Origin: Diadema setosum
Taxonomy: Eukaryota; Echinodermata; Echinoidea; Diadematoida; Diadematidae
Length of the DNA stretch: 64,000 bases
Direction of reading: 5' to 3'
NCBI GenBank assembly: GCA_033980235.1
Contig: CM067075.1
Coordinates: 32,043,385 to 32,107,384, forward strand
Shown: positions 38,301-52,800 of the stretch, piece by piece
Layout of the letters: each line of letters starts with the position of its first letter
Numbering within the stretch: position 1 is the stretch's first letter
Translations under genes and position numbers: made by a program
Notes under the pieces: generated by a model
The model's database searches: none
Told to the model about the DNA's origin: nothing
Seen by the model: the letters and a program-made list of their open reading frames with translations, nothing else

Positions 38301-41300
38301 CGGATGACCCACCTCTTTGCATCTCTTAAGCTCCTGGACGGCAAGTTCCGGGGCCTGCATGGGGAGCGTGCCGAGACCCACGAACCTCTTTGGGTGCTTC
38401 TTGATGGTCTCCGCCAGGTCATCGTTGAGGATTCTACTCAGGTCCAGGGTGTCCTCCGGCTTGGCCCAGTAGCTGAACATCACAGGAACTGTGGATAGGG
38501 CCTGGACTGTCACACCTGGACAAGAAAAAAAGCAAAAATAAAGTGAAAAACACATAAGAATCACACAAACATCACACACACACAACTGACCTTGAAATGA
38601 GGAGGGGGTTGTGATAACACTACAATGGGTGACTAATCTGGAGCAAAACAAATTTAATAGAAGAGGTAAGCATTTACATTTTCAAGTACATAAACATCCC
38701 CATCTCTACCAATTTCTGTACTTGGTTGCAATTAATTACACTTGTCAGTGAAAACATGAGTACCATAGTACTTGTAAAACTGACAACTCCTACTACTTTT
38801 TGTCTGTTTTAGATGAAACTGCTATTATTCTGTTTGTCTGATTATAATCTATCTATTAAAAATCAACTGGAACACGGTGTGTTTGTATCTTAATGAGGAC
38901 AACATTTTTACCGCACTATGATTCGTGTTGCATTGTATTGTAGTACTTGTATGCTTGTTTGTTTGTTTTGGGGGTCATTCAATTCTTTAAGCTTTTATAC
39001 CTGTAGCATCCATATCTCTGATTCTGGCCTCGGGGTCGAAGCAGTTCGGCTCGATGACCCGGAAGAGCTTCCCGTCCCGCATCATCTTGGCCCTGCCGTC
39101 ACACTGGTGGTGGAGCTGGATCCATCCTCCGTAACCATAGCGCTGAAGCAGAGAGAAGATATTATGTAATCATTAGTTTGGCGCTTTTATACAGAAAAGA
39201 TCCTACACACACAAACACAAGTGTACTCACACACACACACACACACACACAGACATATACACACAAAAGTATAGTATACACTCTCTTTCAAAATTTCTCA
39301 TTCACGTCTGGGCAGTGGTAAAGCAGTTATGAAGTGACAATCAAACTTAAATGCAAAATATTTGCTGAGTGTACTACAGTGTATATAGTGGACATTTCTG
39401 TGGTGTGAAAATGTTCACATGATAATAAAAACACAAACAAAGAATTCCAGTGAAAATAAAAACACAAAATTTGTTTGCTTGTTATTAGTCTCATACATGT
39501 ATCACTTAAACTTACTGATGTTTAGATTCTGCATAATCAAAAACATTTACGAAATTTATCTTTCATACCTGGTTGAGTTAATAATAACCACTTGTGCGAA
39601 AAATTTCCACTTTTACAGCGCAGTTTGTATACTAATAAAGCAAACACAAGAGCATAAAAGTAGGGACACCTGAATGACTCACTGCCATTAGCAAAGTAGT
39701 AAAAAGAAAAAAAAGTAGCTTGAACGTATGGCACAGCTCCAGTGCTAAGCCTGTCGTTTTTTTGCGAGAATGTTACTTTCTTTTTACCAAACACAATAAT
39801 ATGAAAGTTTCATTTATGTCCAGACCTACCAACTTTTGTAATAAGCCTTTCAGTACTTTGATGGCTGAAAATCAGTAATTTGCACCTTTTTGGAGTGAAA
39901 ATCAGTAATCCTTAAGAGTGTAATAGAATATATCACAGACAATGATTTCTAAAAACAGTAATTTGCTTGTAACCTTCAGTATTCTTCTCCAATTTCAGAA
40001 GAAATTCATACTGAAAATCAGTACTTGTTGGCAGCTCTGTATGTCTCCAGCATTTTTATGCAACCTTGTTATCTTCATTTTTTTTCAACAAATCGAAAGA
40101 AAAAGTGACACATATAAATACAACTATTGAGGCCATGAGAGGAATCTACTTTATTTCTCAAGTGGGTGTGAATTTCTTGCTACTAGATTGTACTTTCAGC
40201 TTGAGCATAATCAACTCTGCAGTATACAATGTAAGTCTTGTGAGTGAAATCAGATACTCGGATACTTTCAATCCTTGCTTGAACTTTGTTATGGGATTTT
40301 TTCCCATCCTCTTTCTCTTCCTTCCTGCTGATATGCAGCCAGCAGCACAAATTATAACTGACTCATGAATGCATGATTAACAGTCCATATGTGTACAATG
40401 CAGTCACTGCCTGCATGTGATGATTAAAGGCATAATTTACCATTTACAGATGAAAGAAAAACCCAACATTACTGCTTCAAAATAGTTCTAAAAAGCGAGC
40501 TAGGGAGAGAAACAACAATGTAGAAATTTGAACAAGTATAATCGATATACAAAATGCAAACAATAGTTATAATAAAAATGTTTCCAGACTAAACCGTCTA
40601 CAGTTATGATTTAATGAGAAAAATAGTGATATCTCCTTATATGTTAGGCTTTATTGCAAAAATTTAATATGGTAGGATGTTTTGTGATACAACTGATCTA
40701 CATATCCATACACACATGCTGTATGCATCAAAAGTGATAATTTTTTAAATCAAAAGTGATTATTTTTTAAATCAATGCTCCCAAAGGTCAACAGGCCCTT
40801 TAAATGCCTCGTGGATGATACCATTGTAATGTGTATCCCATGGTTTGACTCCACTCCTTCAACCTGCTCTCTGTACCTGGGATAGTAAAATGTTTGGACT
40901 GCAACACACATCATACAGCTGCTGTACGTGTATACAATGTACAATGTATGTGTGCATGTGACAGTGTGTGTGCTGTTTCTACAGTACATGCAGACATGTG
41001 GCATACAATGTACACAGTGTAGTGCTCAATGATCGATAATCAATGCCCAAGAGTACACTGTATTTCTGCAAATCTTCATTTATAATCTAAATCCAATTTC
41101 ATTGCAGTTTGCACCATTGAATACATTAACTTGAATGCTAAACATTACATACAAGTGTATGTGCCTACATGTATCAATTTCCCTTATTTCAACATATATT
41201 GCATTGATACAGTTGTATCAACAACTTTGTAAAATAATATGTAGTGTATCTACACAGAATCCCGTAGGAAGATACTCTGGATTTTATATCATCTAACTAC

Positions 41301-44300
41301 AATGTACATTGTATTTTATTACCAGTACTACCTGAAGAATGCAGAGTACGTATTTTGTTCTTATGTGTGTGAAATTGAATGACAAAGAAACAGGACAGAA
41401 GGGACAGTAATTGGGATTGATTGACATTTTCACAGTGCAGATTGCATTTTCTTTTCTTTCTTTTTTTGCACAGAAATTTGTTCTTAGTCAGAACAATACA
41501 CTTTTACAAAGGAAAAACTTGACAGGTAAAACTTTTATGTGTCATATAAAACACTTCTTGGTGTAATGAATGAAAATATAGAGTAAATGCCTTAGACCAG
41601 CTTCGCATCATCACTCACATGCTACAATTACAGTGTGAGTCCTTTGAATTGGAAGATATTGCACATCATACAACATACATGTTTATGTATAATAATAATA
41701 ATAATAGCTGGTTTTTATATAGCGCATTTCACACACTTCAGGGTTTCAATGCGCTTTACAGACTATTATTACCCTGGTCACTGGATACATTATCAACCAG
41801 CACTAACAGTGCTCATTCTCCACTCCCTGGGGAGCATTCCAGCCAGTCGCAGCCATTTTTACAGGCGCGCATATGCTTATCAACCAACATAAGCTTTCTC
41901 ATCCTACCGGGTACCCATTTATACTCCTGGGTGGAGAGCAGCAATGTGGATAAAGTGCCTTGCTGAAGGGCAAACGTGTCGGGCTTGGCATGGGCTCGAA
42001 CCCACGAACCATACCACGCTCATGTCGTTCACAGACGAGCGCTCTTATCCACTCAGCCACGACACCTCCACCTATGTATGTCTTGAATGTATCTCTGAAA
42101 TGACATATAGCTGCGTAAAGACAAATATTCAGTTTCAATTGAACTAGAATGATTTTTGCCAACCCAGTCCGAGCTTCAAAGGTGTGCCTCCCTTGCTTTC
42201 TAAAAGCAATTCTGGGTTCATGGTTCTGTGACGTGACCTCTACCGCTCTTCTGTGTACGCCCATGTTCACATGACCCTGATTTTATTTGTACGCACTAAA
42301 TGGTGAGTGAGTCACCTAAGTACTATACAATCTCTTTGAGTACATAGATGTACCAACAACTATTGGCAAAGCCATAGAAAATGAATGAATACTGTATACG
42401 CCGTTATTTTCGCGTACAGATATTTTCGCGAATGACAAGGTCATAGACATTTTTGCGAGATGTTGTTTTCGCGAATCGATGCCGACGCTTACGTTAATGC
42501 TCTTATAACAAAGCGCATGGAGACAATTTCGCGTGTTGTTAAATTCACGATCCAAGTGCAATTCGCGAAAATAGCAGCGTATACAGTATAGAGTCTTCAC
42601 CATTGGAATGAAGGGGCTTAGAATAGAAAAGGGGATGGGAGATGGGTCTTACTAAACTTTTCATAGGGCAAGTGCACGATTACATGGCATGGCAGTATAA
42701 ATTACACTATATCTCTCTATAAAGTATACAATGTACATGTAAATCATTACAACAACAGACCACATGTTGCCTGAATACTCATACAGGTGTACTTAAAAAT
42801 TTGTATAGCTTCAACCGTAAATATTTCACTCGCAATTTGGTAATGTTAGCAGTGCCAGGATTATCTACATGTACATTGTATGTACCATGTACTGGTCAAA
42901 CAGGATAATTAATGCCCCTCTTCCAATGACCATCGGAGGCTCATCTGATCATAACAATGTGAAATTTTCAGCATTCCGATGAGTTCCGATGAAATCTGAG
43001 CCGAGAAGCTCTTGAGACTGGCACCACAGCTCACCAATGGTGGCAACAATGCCAGAAGGACCCTACAACCTGGACTCAAGTTACATGTAACTTGTGAGAC
43101 TGCATGTTGCTAATCATCAGACACAAAAGACTATCAAATCTGACACGCATAAGGGCTTTTTACACTTGTGTTTCTTAACCCCGGACTTTCTCTGACCCAG
43201 GACTATCGTTAGTCCCGTACCAATTTTTTCAGCTTTTTACACTCGCCAATTAGTCCCGTACTATCTCTTGTCCGGGGCTAAGAAGAAAACTGACCTTTTT
43301 ACACTTGTATTTCTTAGTCCCGGACTTTCCAAACCACATGAATATTCATAATTACGCTGTGTACTGTACACGTACACGCACGCACCGGCAGCACTTGACT
43401 ACCTCGTTTCTGATTGGTCAGTGAGGGTCGGACTTCGTCTCCGTCGCTTAGCCCAGGATTATTTTTTCGTTCTGTTTACACTCACTTGCTTGGCACCGCA
43501 TTTGGGGTGCTAGCACCGCAATTGCGGTGCTAACCCCTGCTATTTTGCAGGGCCAGATAGTACCGTACTATCGGTGGGGCTAGCCCACTTTGGCAAAAAC
43601 AAGTGTAAACAGAAAGTGGGCTAAGGATAGTCCCGTACCAACGGTGGGGCTAAGGCCCCCCCTTAGCCCCACCGTTGGTCCGGGGCTAAGCAAAATTTTA
43701 CAAGTGTAAAAAGCCCTATAGGACGAACTGGACTTGCAGCCAGAAATGGCGTCCGATGGAATACTAAGCTTTGACCTTGAGCTTAGTTCCCCCATGGGAC
43801 GATCTTCCCTCATCAGACCACGCTCAACATGTTTGACACTGACCTGATGGTCAACCACTACAAATCGATTCATCAGACTGTGATAAGAACATTGCACACT
43901 TCAGTGGGTCATGGGAAGAAAATACTCTATGCTTCCGATACTAAATAGCTCTGTGGAATTGGGGCATTAGCTGCAATCCCCAAGTATTCATTCATTTGTA
44001 TTCTCATGGTGTCAGCAGTGCCAGCAGTGTTATCTACAGTTGTGCTTATAGGCCTGCGGATTGAGGCTGAATTTGGGGGTCAACTGGCAACTATCGTATA
44101 ACAAACAAATTTTGTAATTTTTTGAAAGTATATTTCTTAACAAACTTACCAGTAAAATTTACCCGAAATTTCTGCGTCGGAACATGCTCAAATGACGTCA
44201 TCAATATGGCCACCCCAAAACCAAAAAAATCAATGAGAATTTTAGGATATCTCAAGTGTTCATTATACAACTGACATTATAATCATTAGATAAGTTGCCA

Positions 44301-46856
44301 GTGTATGTATTTCTTATTTCCTGCCTTTCTTCAAACAAAATTGGGCCCATTTGTGACCTCTTTTCAAAAAATCTGAGCCCAAATTAGGTCATTTCTATGG
44401 CAACTTTATGCTGAAAAACATTTTTTTTTCTCAAACAAAAAATGCAACACCCTCTCAACGATAAACACCATTCTAAATTTACATAAGTATGTAAATTTAA
44501 TAGACTAGAGTTGAGACCTAACCTGTGAGAGACCATAGCTACCATGGTTACACTCAAATTTGCCTGTAGCCATTATAACACAGCTGTCCAGATATCACAA
44601 TTTTCATTATTAGTGGTGTATTATGTATAATATTCCATCTCAGTAGTTGGATTTTTTGTTGTTTTTCGTTTTGCGTTTGGCACAATCATAGGACAATCTG
44701 ACATTTTTTCAAGCCAATTAGGCATAGAACATAGATTAATTTATCATATTAGACGAGACCCTCTTCCACCTCAGCCCCCTTGTTAGTTCATGGCTGTTCC
44801 TTTCTTACAGTCCTGTTATAGGGTGTTTCACCAAACTTCTCATTGGTGTCATTTTCACTTCACTGGTTTCAGCCTCGCTATCTCACTTTTTTTTTATTAT
44901 GTTTCAGTCACGAGGACTTGCTAAGTGAAACTGGAAACACTAATTGACAGTGATCTCACTGAAATCAATGTCGGTGAAATGGGTCTTGCATGGATTTCTG
45001 TACGATATCAAAGCAAGCTCATTATACTCGATGGACTACTACAACAAATACTGTACTTCTGAAAGAAATGAAGCACTGTTAACAGAAACTGGATACCGTT
45101 GTACACATTTTGTCATAGATCACATGAGTCCAGTCAAAATAGGGTTTCACCCACTATACTAATTGCAGTAGGAAATTCCACCGCAGTGCTACTTGTTATG
45201 GGCTCCCAAACACCTATCTCAAAGTCCCAAGAAATCCAGTGGGGCATAGTGGCTAAATTTCCATAATATGCAAATTAGCACCCATTATGATAAAAATACA
45301 GTGTTTCCATGAAAACTATACTTCTAGGTTTTAGATTGGAACACCGAAAGTGTTGAAACCTATGTTTATAATGTCAGTTAGTGCGATGCAAACATTCGCC
45401 ATGACATGTACATAGTCTGGGCCTCATTTGCATAATATGCAAATTACCTCCCATAGGCCTAATGATAAAAATACAGTGTTTCCATGAAAACAATGCTTCT
45501 GGGATTAAGACTGGTACACCGAAAGTGTTGAAATCTATGTTTACGATGTCAGTTAGTGCGATGCAACTATTTCCATGTACATATAGTCTGGGCCTCATTT
45601 GCATAGTATGCAAATTAGCTCCCATAATGATAAAAATACAGTGTTTCCATGAAAACAATGCTTCTAGGTTTCAGATTGGAACACCGAAAATGTTGAAACC
45701 TATGTTTGCAATGTGAGTTAGTGCGATGTAAATATTTCCACGTATATAATCTCGGCCTCTTGCATAATATGCAAAGGGTTCCGAGCAAACGGAAATGCAT
45801 CAAAGTGCCCGATATGAGCATATCAAGAGTGTCACAAACACGAACTTTACAGCCTTAGTAAACCAGCATGAATAATATCATAAAATTAGCGTTTGTTATC
45901 CAACAGATAATGATAGCTTAAAAGTACGAAATTAAACAAGTGTCAACATCTATAATTTGTCTAAATTTGTAATGAATTAACTCTATTTGGAGGGGGGTTT
46001 GCTCGAATCTTGATGATTCATCTCTTGCATCCTTGAGGGTTTTGAGATATTGAAGATGGCACAGTCAAAGGAAACCCTGTAGGTAGCGCCCAAAGTCACC
46101 CCACACCCAGTCGATCATAATTATCCTCACGACCATTTACACAACATTCATCAACCAACGCGATTTCCGTTGTTTTAAGCGTACGAGATTTTATTTTCAA
46201 GTCGTTTGGCCGTCTAGCAAAGACTCTTTTATTTCCATGAAATAGAATTGGCATTAACAGAGACATTTTCCTACAATGTGTATAATTATCTTTAAAAAGT
46301 GGTGCACAGTCAAAGCGACTCGTAGGGAGGTACCCGAATTCATCCCTATATCCTCACGGCTCGGTACAAAACATAATTATTCACACGTGAATACAGCTGT
46401 TTGAAGCGGAAAAACTGTTCATAACGTCCCTTTAGTTTCATTTCCATTAAAATTCAGTGGAAGTTATAGAAGAATTTTTGTTCTACAATATCTATAGGGT
46501 GAAAATGGTTCACATACGAAGGCAACTACGCAGAGAGCGCCCAAAATTACCCCACCCAAAGGCAGTCTAAGACATGCAATAATCATGTACCAACGCAAAT
46601 ACATAATGATGTTCTATGGGTACATGCCTTTAAACAGTCCCTTTGGTCCTCTAGCAAAGAAACTTTTATTTAATGAAATTCAACGGAGTCAACAGACGAT
46701 ATATTGCTCTGCAATTTTGACTTACACTGACATAGTTAAAATGGTTATCATTCGAAGGGAGCGTGCTATATGGGAAGTACCCATATTAATTGCCTCTATA
46801 CATGACCCTTTGTAACGCAAATATCAACGCAATTACAGTCGTTCCAAAAGTACATG

Positions 46857-46891
<35 letters not shown>

Positions 46892-49800
46892 CCTTGAGTT
46901 TTATGACTATCACTTGAGTTCTACGTTATATGTATAATTGTCGTATGGTGCTATAATCATTGTAAATTCTTTTCATTCGACATAGTTTTACGCACCTCAT
47001 TTTCTTTTACAAAGAAGTGATGTCTCGATCTGTTCTTGTTGAAAATGAAATAAAAATTAAATTGAATTGTATTGAACTGGATTCCTGCCATATCAAGACA
47101 CTTTTTTTCTATAAAAGTTGCCGGGGTAGAGATGAAATAACAACATTGATCTACAATATCTATGCAGTCCAAAGGGTTCACTTGCAAAGACCACCTTAGG
47201 AGAGGTGCTCAAAGTAACTCCATGCATCCTAAAGGCGATGAAAAACATGCAGTATACAACCGAGAAAAATGTTCCATGGTTACATACTTCTGAAAAGCTC
47301 TTTCGCCTGCACATACGCTTTTATGTTCGTAAAACAGATTAACAAAACATGCATTTATGCCAAAGCAAACTCACTTGTACATGCATGTAAAGTCGTTTTG
47401 CCGAGTGGTAAGTACAGACACTTTACTTTTCATGATTTTTGAATGGTAGAGACACTGCTTTGCAATCATAAAAGGGGTGCACATTCAACGGCAACTGAGT
47501 GGGATGTGTTCAAAATCATCTAACCCCACGGCAATATAGAAACATGCACTAGCATATAGCACAAATATGTTTCAATTTCCCATGCCTTCACATTTTCCCG
47601 ATCGTTACGGTTGTAGAGCAATTGCCCTTTTGTTTGTAAGAAATGCAATATGATTACAAAAAGAAAAATGCTCTACATTAACTACATTGTCAAAAGGGTG
47701 AACATTCAAAAGCAATCTCTTAGGAAATCTCCAAAATTACACCGCCGCTCAAGACCCGTAATTACATCACATGGATACTATGAACGCAAATACCGACGTT
47801 CTTTCGTGCATGGTTTTAGAAGTAGTTGCAGCAATACAGCTACACACTTTTATATCAATGAATGTCGTGGAAATGATAGGAAAAGCATTGCTTCAAAAAA
47901 TATCTATTTAGTGGGAGGATGCACATTAGATGCCAATCCTGTGGGATGTGCCCCCAAAGTGCACCACCCTCATGGCAATAATATTGAAAACATTGAATAT
48001 CATGAACGCGAATACACCAAACATACATGTTTTCAAACTTCGATCGTGCCGTAAATCAAGGGCACTTTTGTTTTCAAAAATACGTTGTAGTTAATAGAGG
48101 AGACATTGCTCTACAATATCCATATCGTCAAGAGGGTGAACATTAAAAGACAACCCCATGGGAATTGTCCAAAGTACACCTACGCTCAAGCCCCATTAAG
48201 ACAAAATTTAGCAACACAAACATCGTTGTTCTATAGCGTGGATGGTTTTAAAAGCAGTTCCGGCAATATAGCAAATACACTTTTCAACAAGGAAAAGTCA
48301 TGGAAATGATAGAAGAGGTTTAACTTTACAAGATCTATGCAGTGAAGAGGGTGCGCATTAAATGGCAACCCTGTAGTATGTGCCAAAAAATATCCCACCC
48401 TCACGGCAATATATAAGACATATGAAATCATATAATGCGAATATATCATATGTTCCAAACGTGTATGTCTTCAAAATGCCATCGTGCCGTACAGCAAAGG
48501 CACTTTTGTGTTCATAAAATACAACTTATTAATAGAGGAGACATTGCTCTACAATAAAGATATTATCAAAAGGGTGAACATTTAAAATTAATCCCTTGGG
48601 AAGTGTCTAAATTCACACCTAAGCTTACGCCCTCTTGTTACAGAACACTTAGCAACGCAAATACCGTTGTTCTATAGCGTGAATGGTTGTAAAAGTAGTC
48701 CCGGCAATACGGCAAATACAATTTTCATCGACGGGAAGCAATGGAAATGATAGAAGAGACTTAACTTTACAAGATTTATACAGTGAAGAGGGTGCGAATT
48801 AAACGGCAACCTGTGGGATGTGCCAAAAATACTCCACCCTCACCGCAATATAGAAAACATTGTAATATCATATAACGCAAATATAATATGTTCCAAACGT
48901 ACATGTTTTCGAAATTCCATCGTGCCGTATAGCAAAGGCACTTTTGTATCCAAAAATGCAACCAATTACTAGAGGAAGCATTGCTCTACAATAACTACAT
49001 TGTCAAAAAGGTGAACATTCAAAGGTAAGCTTTGGGGAGGTGTCTAAATTTACACCTACGCTAACGGCCTTTTACAAAATATGGATGTTAGCAACGCAAA
49101 TACAGTTGTTCTAACGTGAATGGTTTTAAAAGTAGGTCCGGCAATGCAGCAAATATACTCTTACATCAATGAAAAGTCATCGAAATGATAGAAGAAGATT
49201 TACCTTACAAGATCTACATGATAAAGATGGTGCTTATTGAAGGGCGACCCGGTGCCGTGTGTCCCCAAAATGCCCTTTATCCTCTTGGCAATATAGAAAA
49301 ATGCTGTGGTGCCTTATAGCAAGGGCACGATTGTTTCCAAGAAATGCAATGTAATTAACACAGATTGTCACATAGTTCTTTACCTCAAATGTGACATCCA
49401 TCATGTCCATATTAATATATTTTGATAAACAGAATACACAAGCAAAATGACACTTGACAGATATGTTGAAATTGCACTCTCATTCCATTGCGTAAACCCG
49501 TTTCCGAAGCTCTTTCTCGTTGCCATGGAAACAATTTTGGTGACCATGGTTAGCCTTACAATGAGTTGAGTCATCTAGTGACTGGATACGTTTTCTGGGC
49601 ACCTACTTATTTGAAAGTTATTAAGCTTAATTTATAACTATTTGCGTTGAAAGAATTACATTTTATCATTTAGGTTTTTTTTTTTCATGAAAGCGTTACC
49701 ATGGCAATGACTATATTTCCCCCGTATTAACACATGAGTAAGACGGAAATTGGTTCGGCACTTCGCTGAAACCAACAAGACACATCATAAAACATATATT

Positions 49801-52800
49801 TAGGAATTCTTATTATATTTCAACAAATTAGATGAAAATTATCAAAATTATTATGAATTTTTTGTTTATTTCTACTACGTCAGTGTAAGGTTGCTATAGA
49901 AACGTTATTGGTATGCGTACAACTCACCAGCTCAACTGAAAATGAGCATAATTGATGGCTGATGACCTGAGGTACATGAGAAATAGCATTACTGTAGCTA
50001 GAATTACATCCTTTCCGAAATATTCCATTTTTATTATTACAGATGTCGAAGTGACAATTACTCTGGCAAAATTGCAGTTCTTAAGAGGCCATTTTGATGA
50101 CGTCATTTGAGCATGTTCCGATTAGATTTTTTTGGGTAAATTTCACGTGGGATATTGTCAGGATGTATACTTTTTAAAAAAGTTAAAATTTGCTTGTTAT
50201 ACGATAGTTGCCAGTTGAGTCTTTTTTAAGCCACTTTTTGGCCATCGTCTGCAGGCCTATTAGTCAAACAGGATATGGTGCAGAGAACACAACAAACAGA
50301 GTCAGCTGCATACAATGTAGTGTGTTCACTCCCAGAAGGTTTGCACAGAGCAAGGCCAACAGTTGCCTCACAGTGAGTCATCCAATCAGGAGCCCTCATT
50401 GGTACACACCCACACACCCACCCTTTCTGTAAAATACACACAGGGTCACACTCACTACTCATTCTTACAAGGTACTTTGTATACGGGGGTACTACATAAA
50501 GTAATGCTGAGTGCATGTACAGAATGCTTTGTATGCCTGTAGATATGTATCGGTAGTGCTTTCCAATACATGTACCTGGTATGTGTATCACACCACTCAA
50601 TATTTTCTGGCATTCGTGCATTGTGAGCATATGAATGCACTATACTAGTATACAGTTTGTACCAAACACAATGGAGGTACATTGTACAATACAGGGAGGT
50701 GGCCACCTCCCTGATTGTACTGTAGTAACAGAATGACATGTACAATGTATCTGTTGTTTAAACCCCTACAGACGTAAGTTCTACATTCTGTGGACATAAT
50801 GCTGCTGTACATGTATGCATATAAGATGTAATATAATCCAAACATCTACAGACATGGCTCACTGCTGAAGCTCCATACGGGATACACATGCAAGGAAGTT
50901 ATTCCCATCACATCAGTTACAAAAGTCACATTTAAAAAAGGCATAATTTATCATTTCCAGATGAAACAAAAACCCAGCATTAGTGCTTTAAAATAGTTCC
51001 AAAATGTGAGTTTGGGATAGAAACAACCACTGTAAAAATTTGAATACATATTATCAATGTTAAGTAAACTGTTGTTAAATAGACAAAATGTGAACAATAA
51101 AAATGTTGCCAGACTAAACCGTCTACAGTTATGGTTTAATGGGAAAAATACTGATATCTCCTTATATTTTAGGCTTTATTGCAAAAATTTTATATGGGAG
51201 GATGTTTTTTGATACTACAGACCTGCACATACAATGTATGCATCAAATGTGATATCTTGAACATTTTTTTTTTTAAATCACTGTTCCCAAAAGTAAACAG
51301 GACCTTTAAACAACATCACAAGGCAATGCAACGAATTGACAAATTGCTCTTCATCAACGTAAATACACTAAGCACTAATCATTCAGTGTTCTAGTAGTAG
51401 CTTAGCCATGATAAAAATCATGCGCAAACATTTTACATAAAAGGGTGTACTGGTATTTGAGTTCACTTCAAACTCACCACCTTCTGAAACATTGCTAGAC
51501 AGGCATCATATCCACTAGACTACCAAGCTTCCGCCAAATACGCAGTAATGTTTTTGATCCCTAATAGCAGCAGGTACATGTAACTGCATATTCATTCAAA
51601 TCATATTACCGGTACTTATAATCAATTTGAATAATAATTAACATATTGTATTCCATGTAGGGCCTACACCACATCTTTTATATGTGTGTGACTGCTGAAT
51701 CTACAAATGTTGAGACATTTTGGTTATTTGGAGCCTCTTTTCTCCTTTTTTTCTTCTTTTTTAAATCCAAGGGCATGACTGTAGAACCCAGTGTCCTGCA
51801 ATGTAGTAGAGTATGCTGGCCCTAGTGACCTACACTCCTGTAGGGTGTGTGGACCCCTGTGTCCCAGGGTACACGGACGCTAGTGTCCTAGGGTACAGAG
51901 GAAGGATTAGGGTTAGGGTTTGGGTTGGTTTTAGGGTTGTACTGTTTAAAAGGAAAGGAAGAAAGTTCAAAAGAAAAATAGATCAATTCTAAAGGAGGCA
52001 TACATATGGAGCTCTTTCCAAGATGTCAATTGTCAGTTACAGAAAAGTGGATATTTTCGCGCGACTAATTTTTTTGTGCTCGGCAAGGTAAGAAGAGTTT
52101 CGTGTGTTTTGACAGCTGTAATTCCACGGAATCAAGACATTAACTACTGGAACATAAAGTAAGCAAAAATATATACTTACTTTTATTTTCGCGCTAGTTT
52201 CTGGTTGCGCAAAGTGCGTGAAAATTTCGACAACGCTAAAATTTCCACTTTTACAGAACATGGAGAAAAAGGAACATCATTCTCTACCCTGGATGCATTT
52301 GCGTAGAGCTAGACCCTAAATTGTATTACTAGTTTGTCAGGATTATTTTTGGCCAGGCAGCAAATAATGTCTTAGTTGCTCTGTGTAAAGAAGATGAATT
52401 ATCAGCCACATTTGTAGGGGATTTGGGCATGCTCTTTCACTTTCTCTGTTCAATAGAGGGTTTGAGAGTAACAAGAGAGATACAGTGATGTAGAGAGAAA
52501 TAGAGAGTAACAAGATTTTATCTTAATGGCAATCTAAACATGGCAAGCAGCTGACAAAGTTTCTTAATAAACCCTATTAATATAGGAATCAAGTTCGGAT
52601 GGTCTCGGGGGTTGTTTTCACCTTCATATGATGTTTATCTGAAAGTCCTTACTGCATCCATGGGTTGTGTGGTTGCATTGTGGCAAGTCAATAAGTATTT
52701 GGGTACTTAATCCATCATGCCACTGTACAAAGAGAACTCTGTCTATTTTGAACATAGATTACAGTGTATGTATTGTGAATTTTGAACTGTATAAGGCCCA

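Larger units (their letters stand above)
44049..50259. mobile_element. 6.2-kb TIR transposon with satellite-like interior
   Basis: Ends are inverted: TAGGCCTGCGGA at the left and TCTGCAGGCCTA at the right, flanked by TTA on both sides (44046-44048 and 50260-50262), a possible 3-bp target duplication. The inverted repeats extend about 150-200 bp with gaps (shared CAACTGGCAACTATCGTATA and CGGAACATGCTCAAATGACG). The interior is tandem repeats: three about 170-bp units at 45250-45780 and about 437-bp units to 49370. No transposase ORF, so non-autonomous. The end is nearly identical to 63740-64000. Confidence 0.8.

Noticed and set aside
41930..42068. Possible tRNA gene on the minus strand
   Set aside because: Same reason, and it continues into a SINE body with an (ATT)n tail.
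47650..48054. 134-aa open frame inside the 6.2-kb element
   Set aside because: It runs across non-coding tandem repeats; neighbouring units do not keep the frame.
46000..49375. CRISPR-like array
   Set aside because: Units are hundreds of bases, diverged and eukaryotic in context; no short identical repeats with unique spacers.
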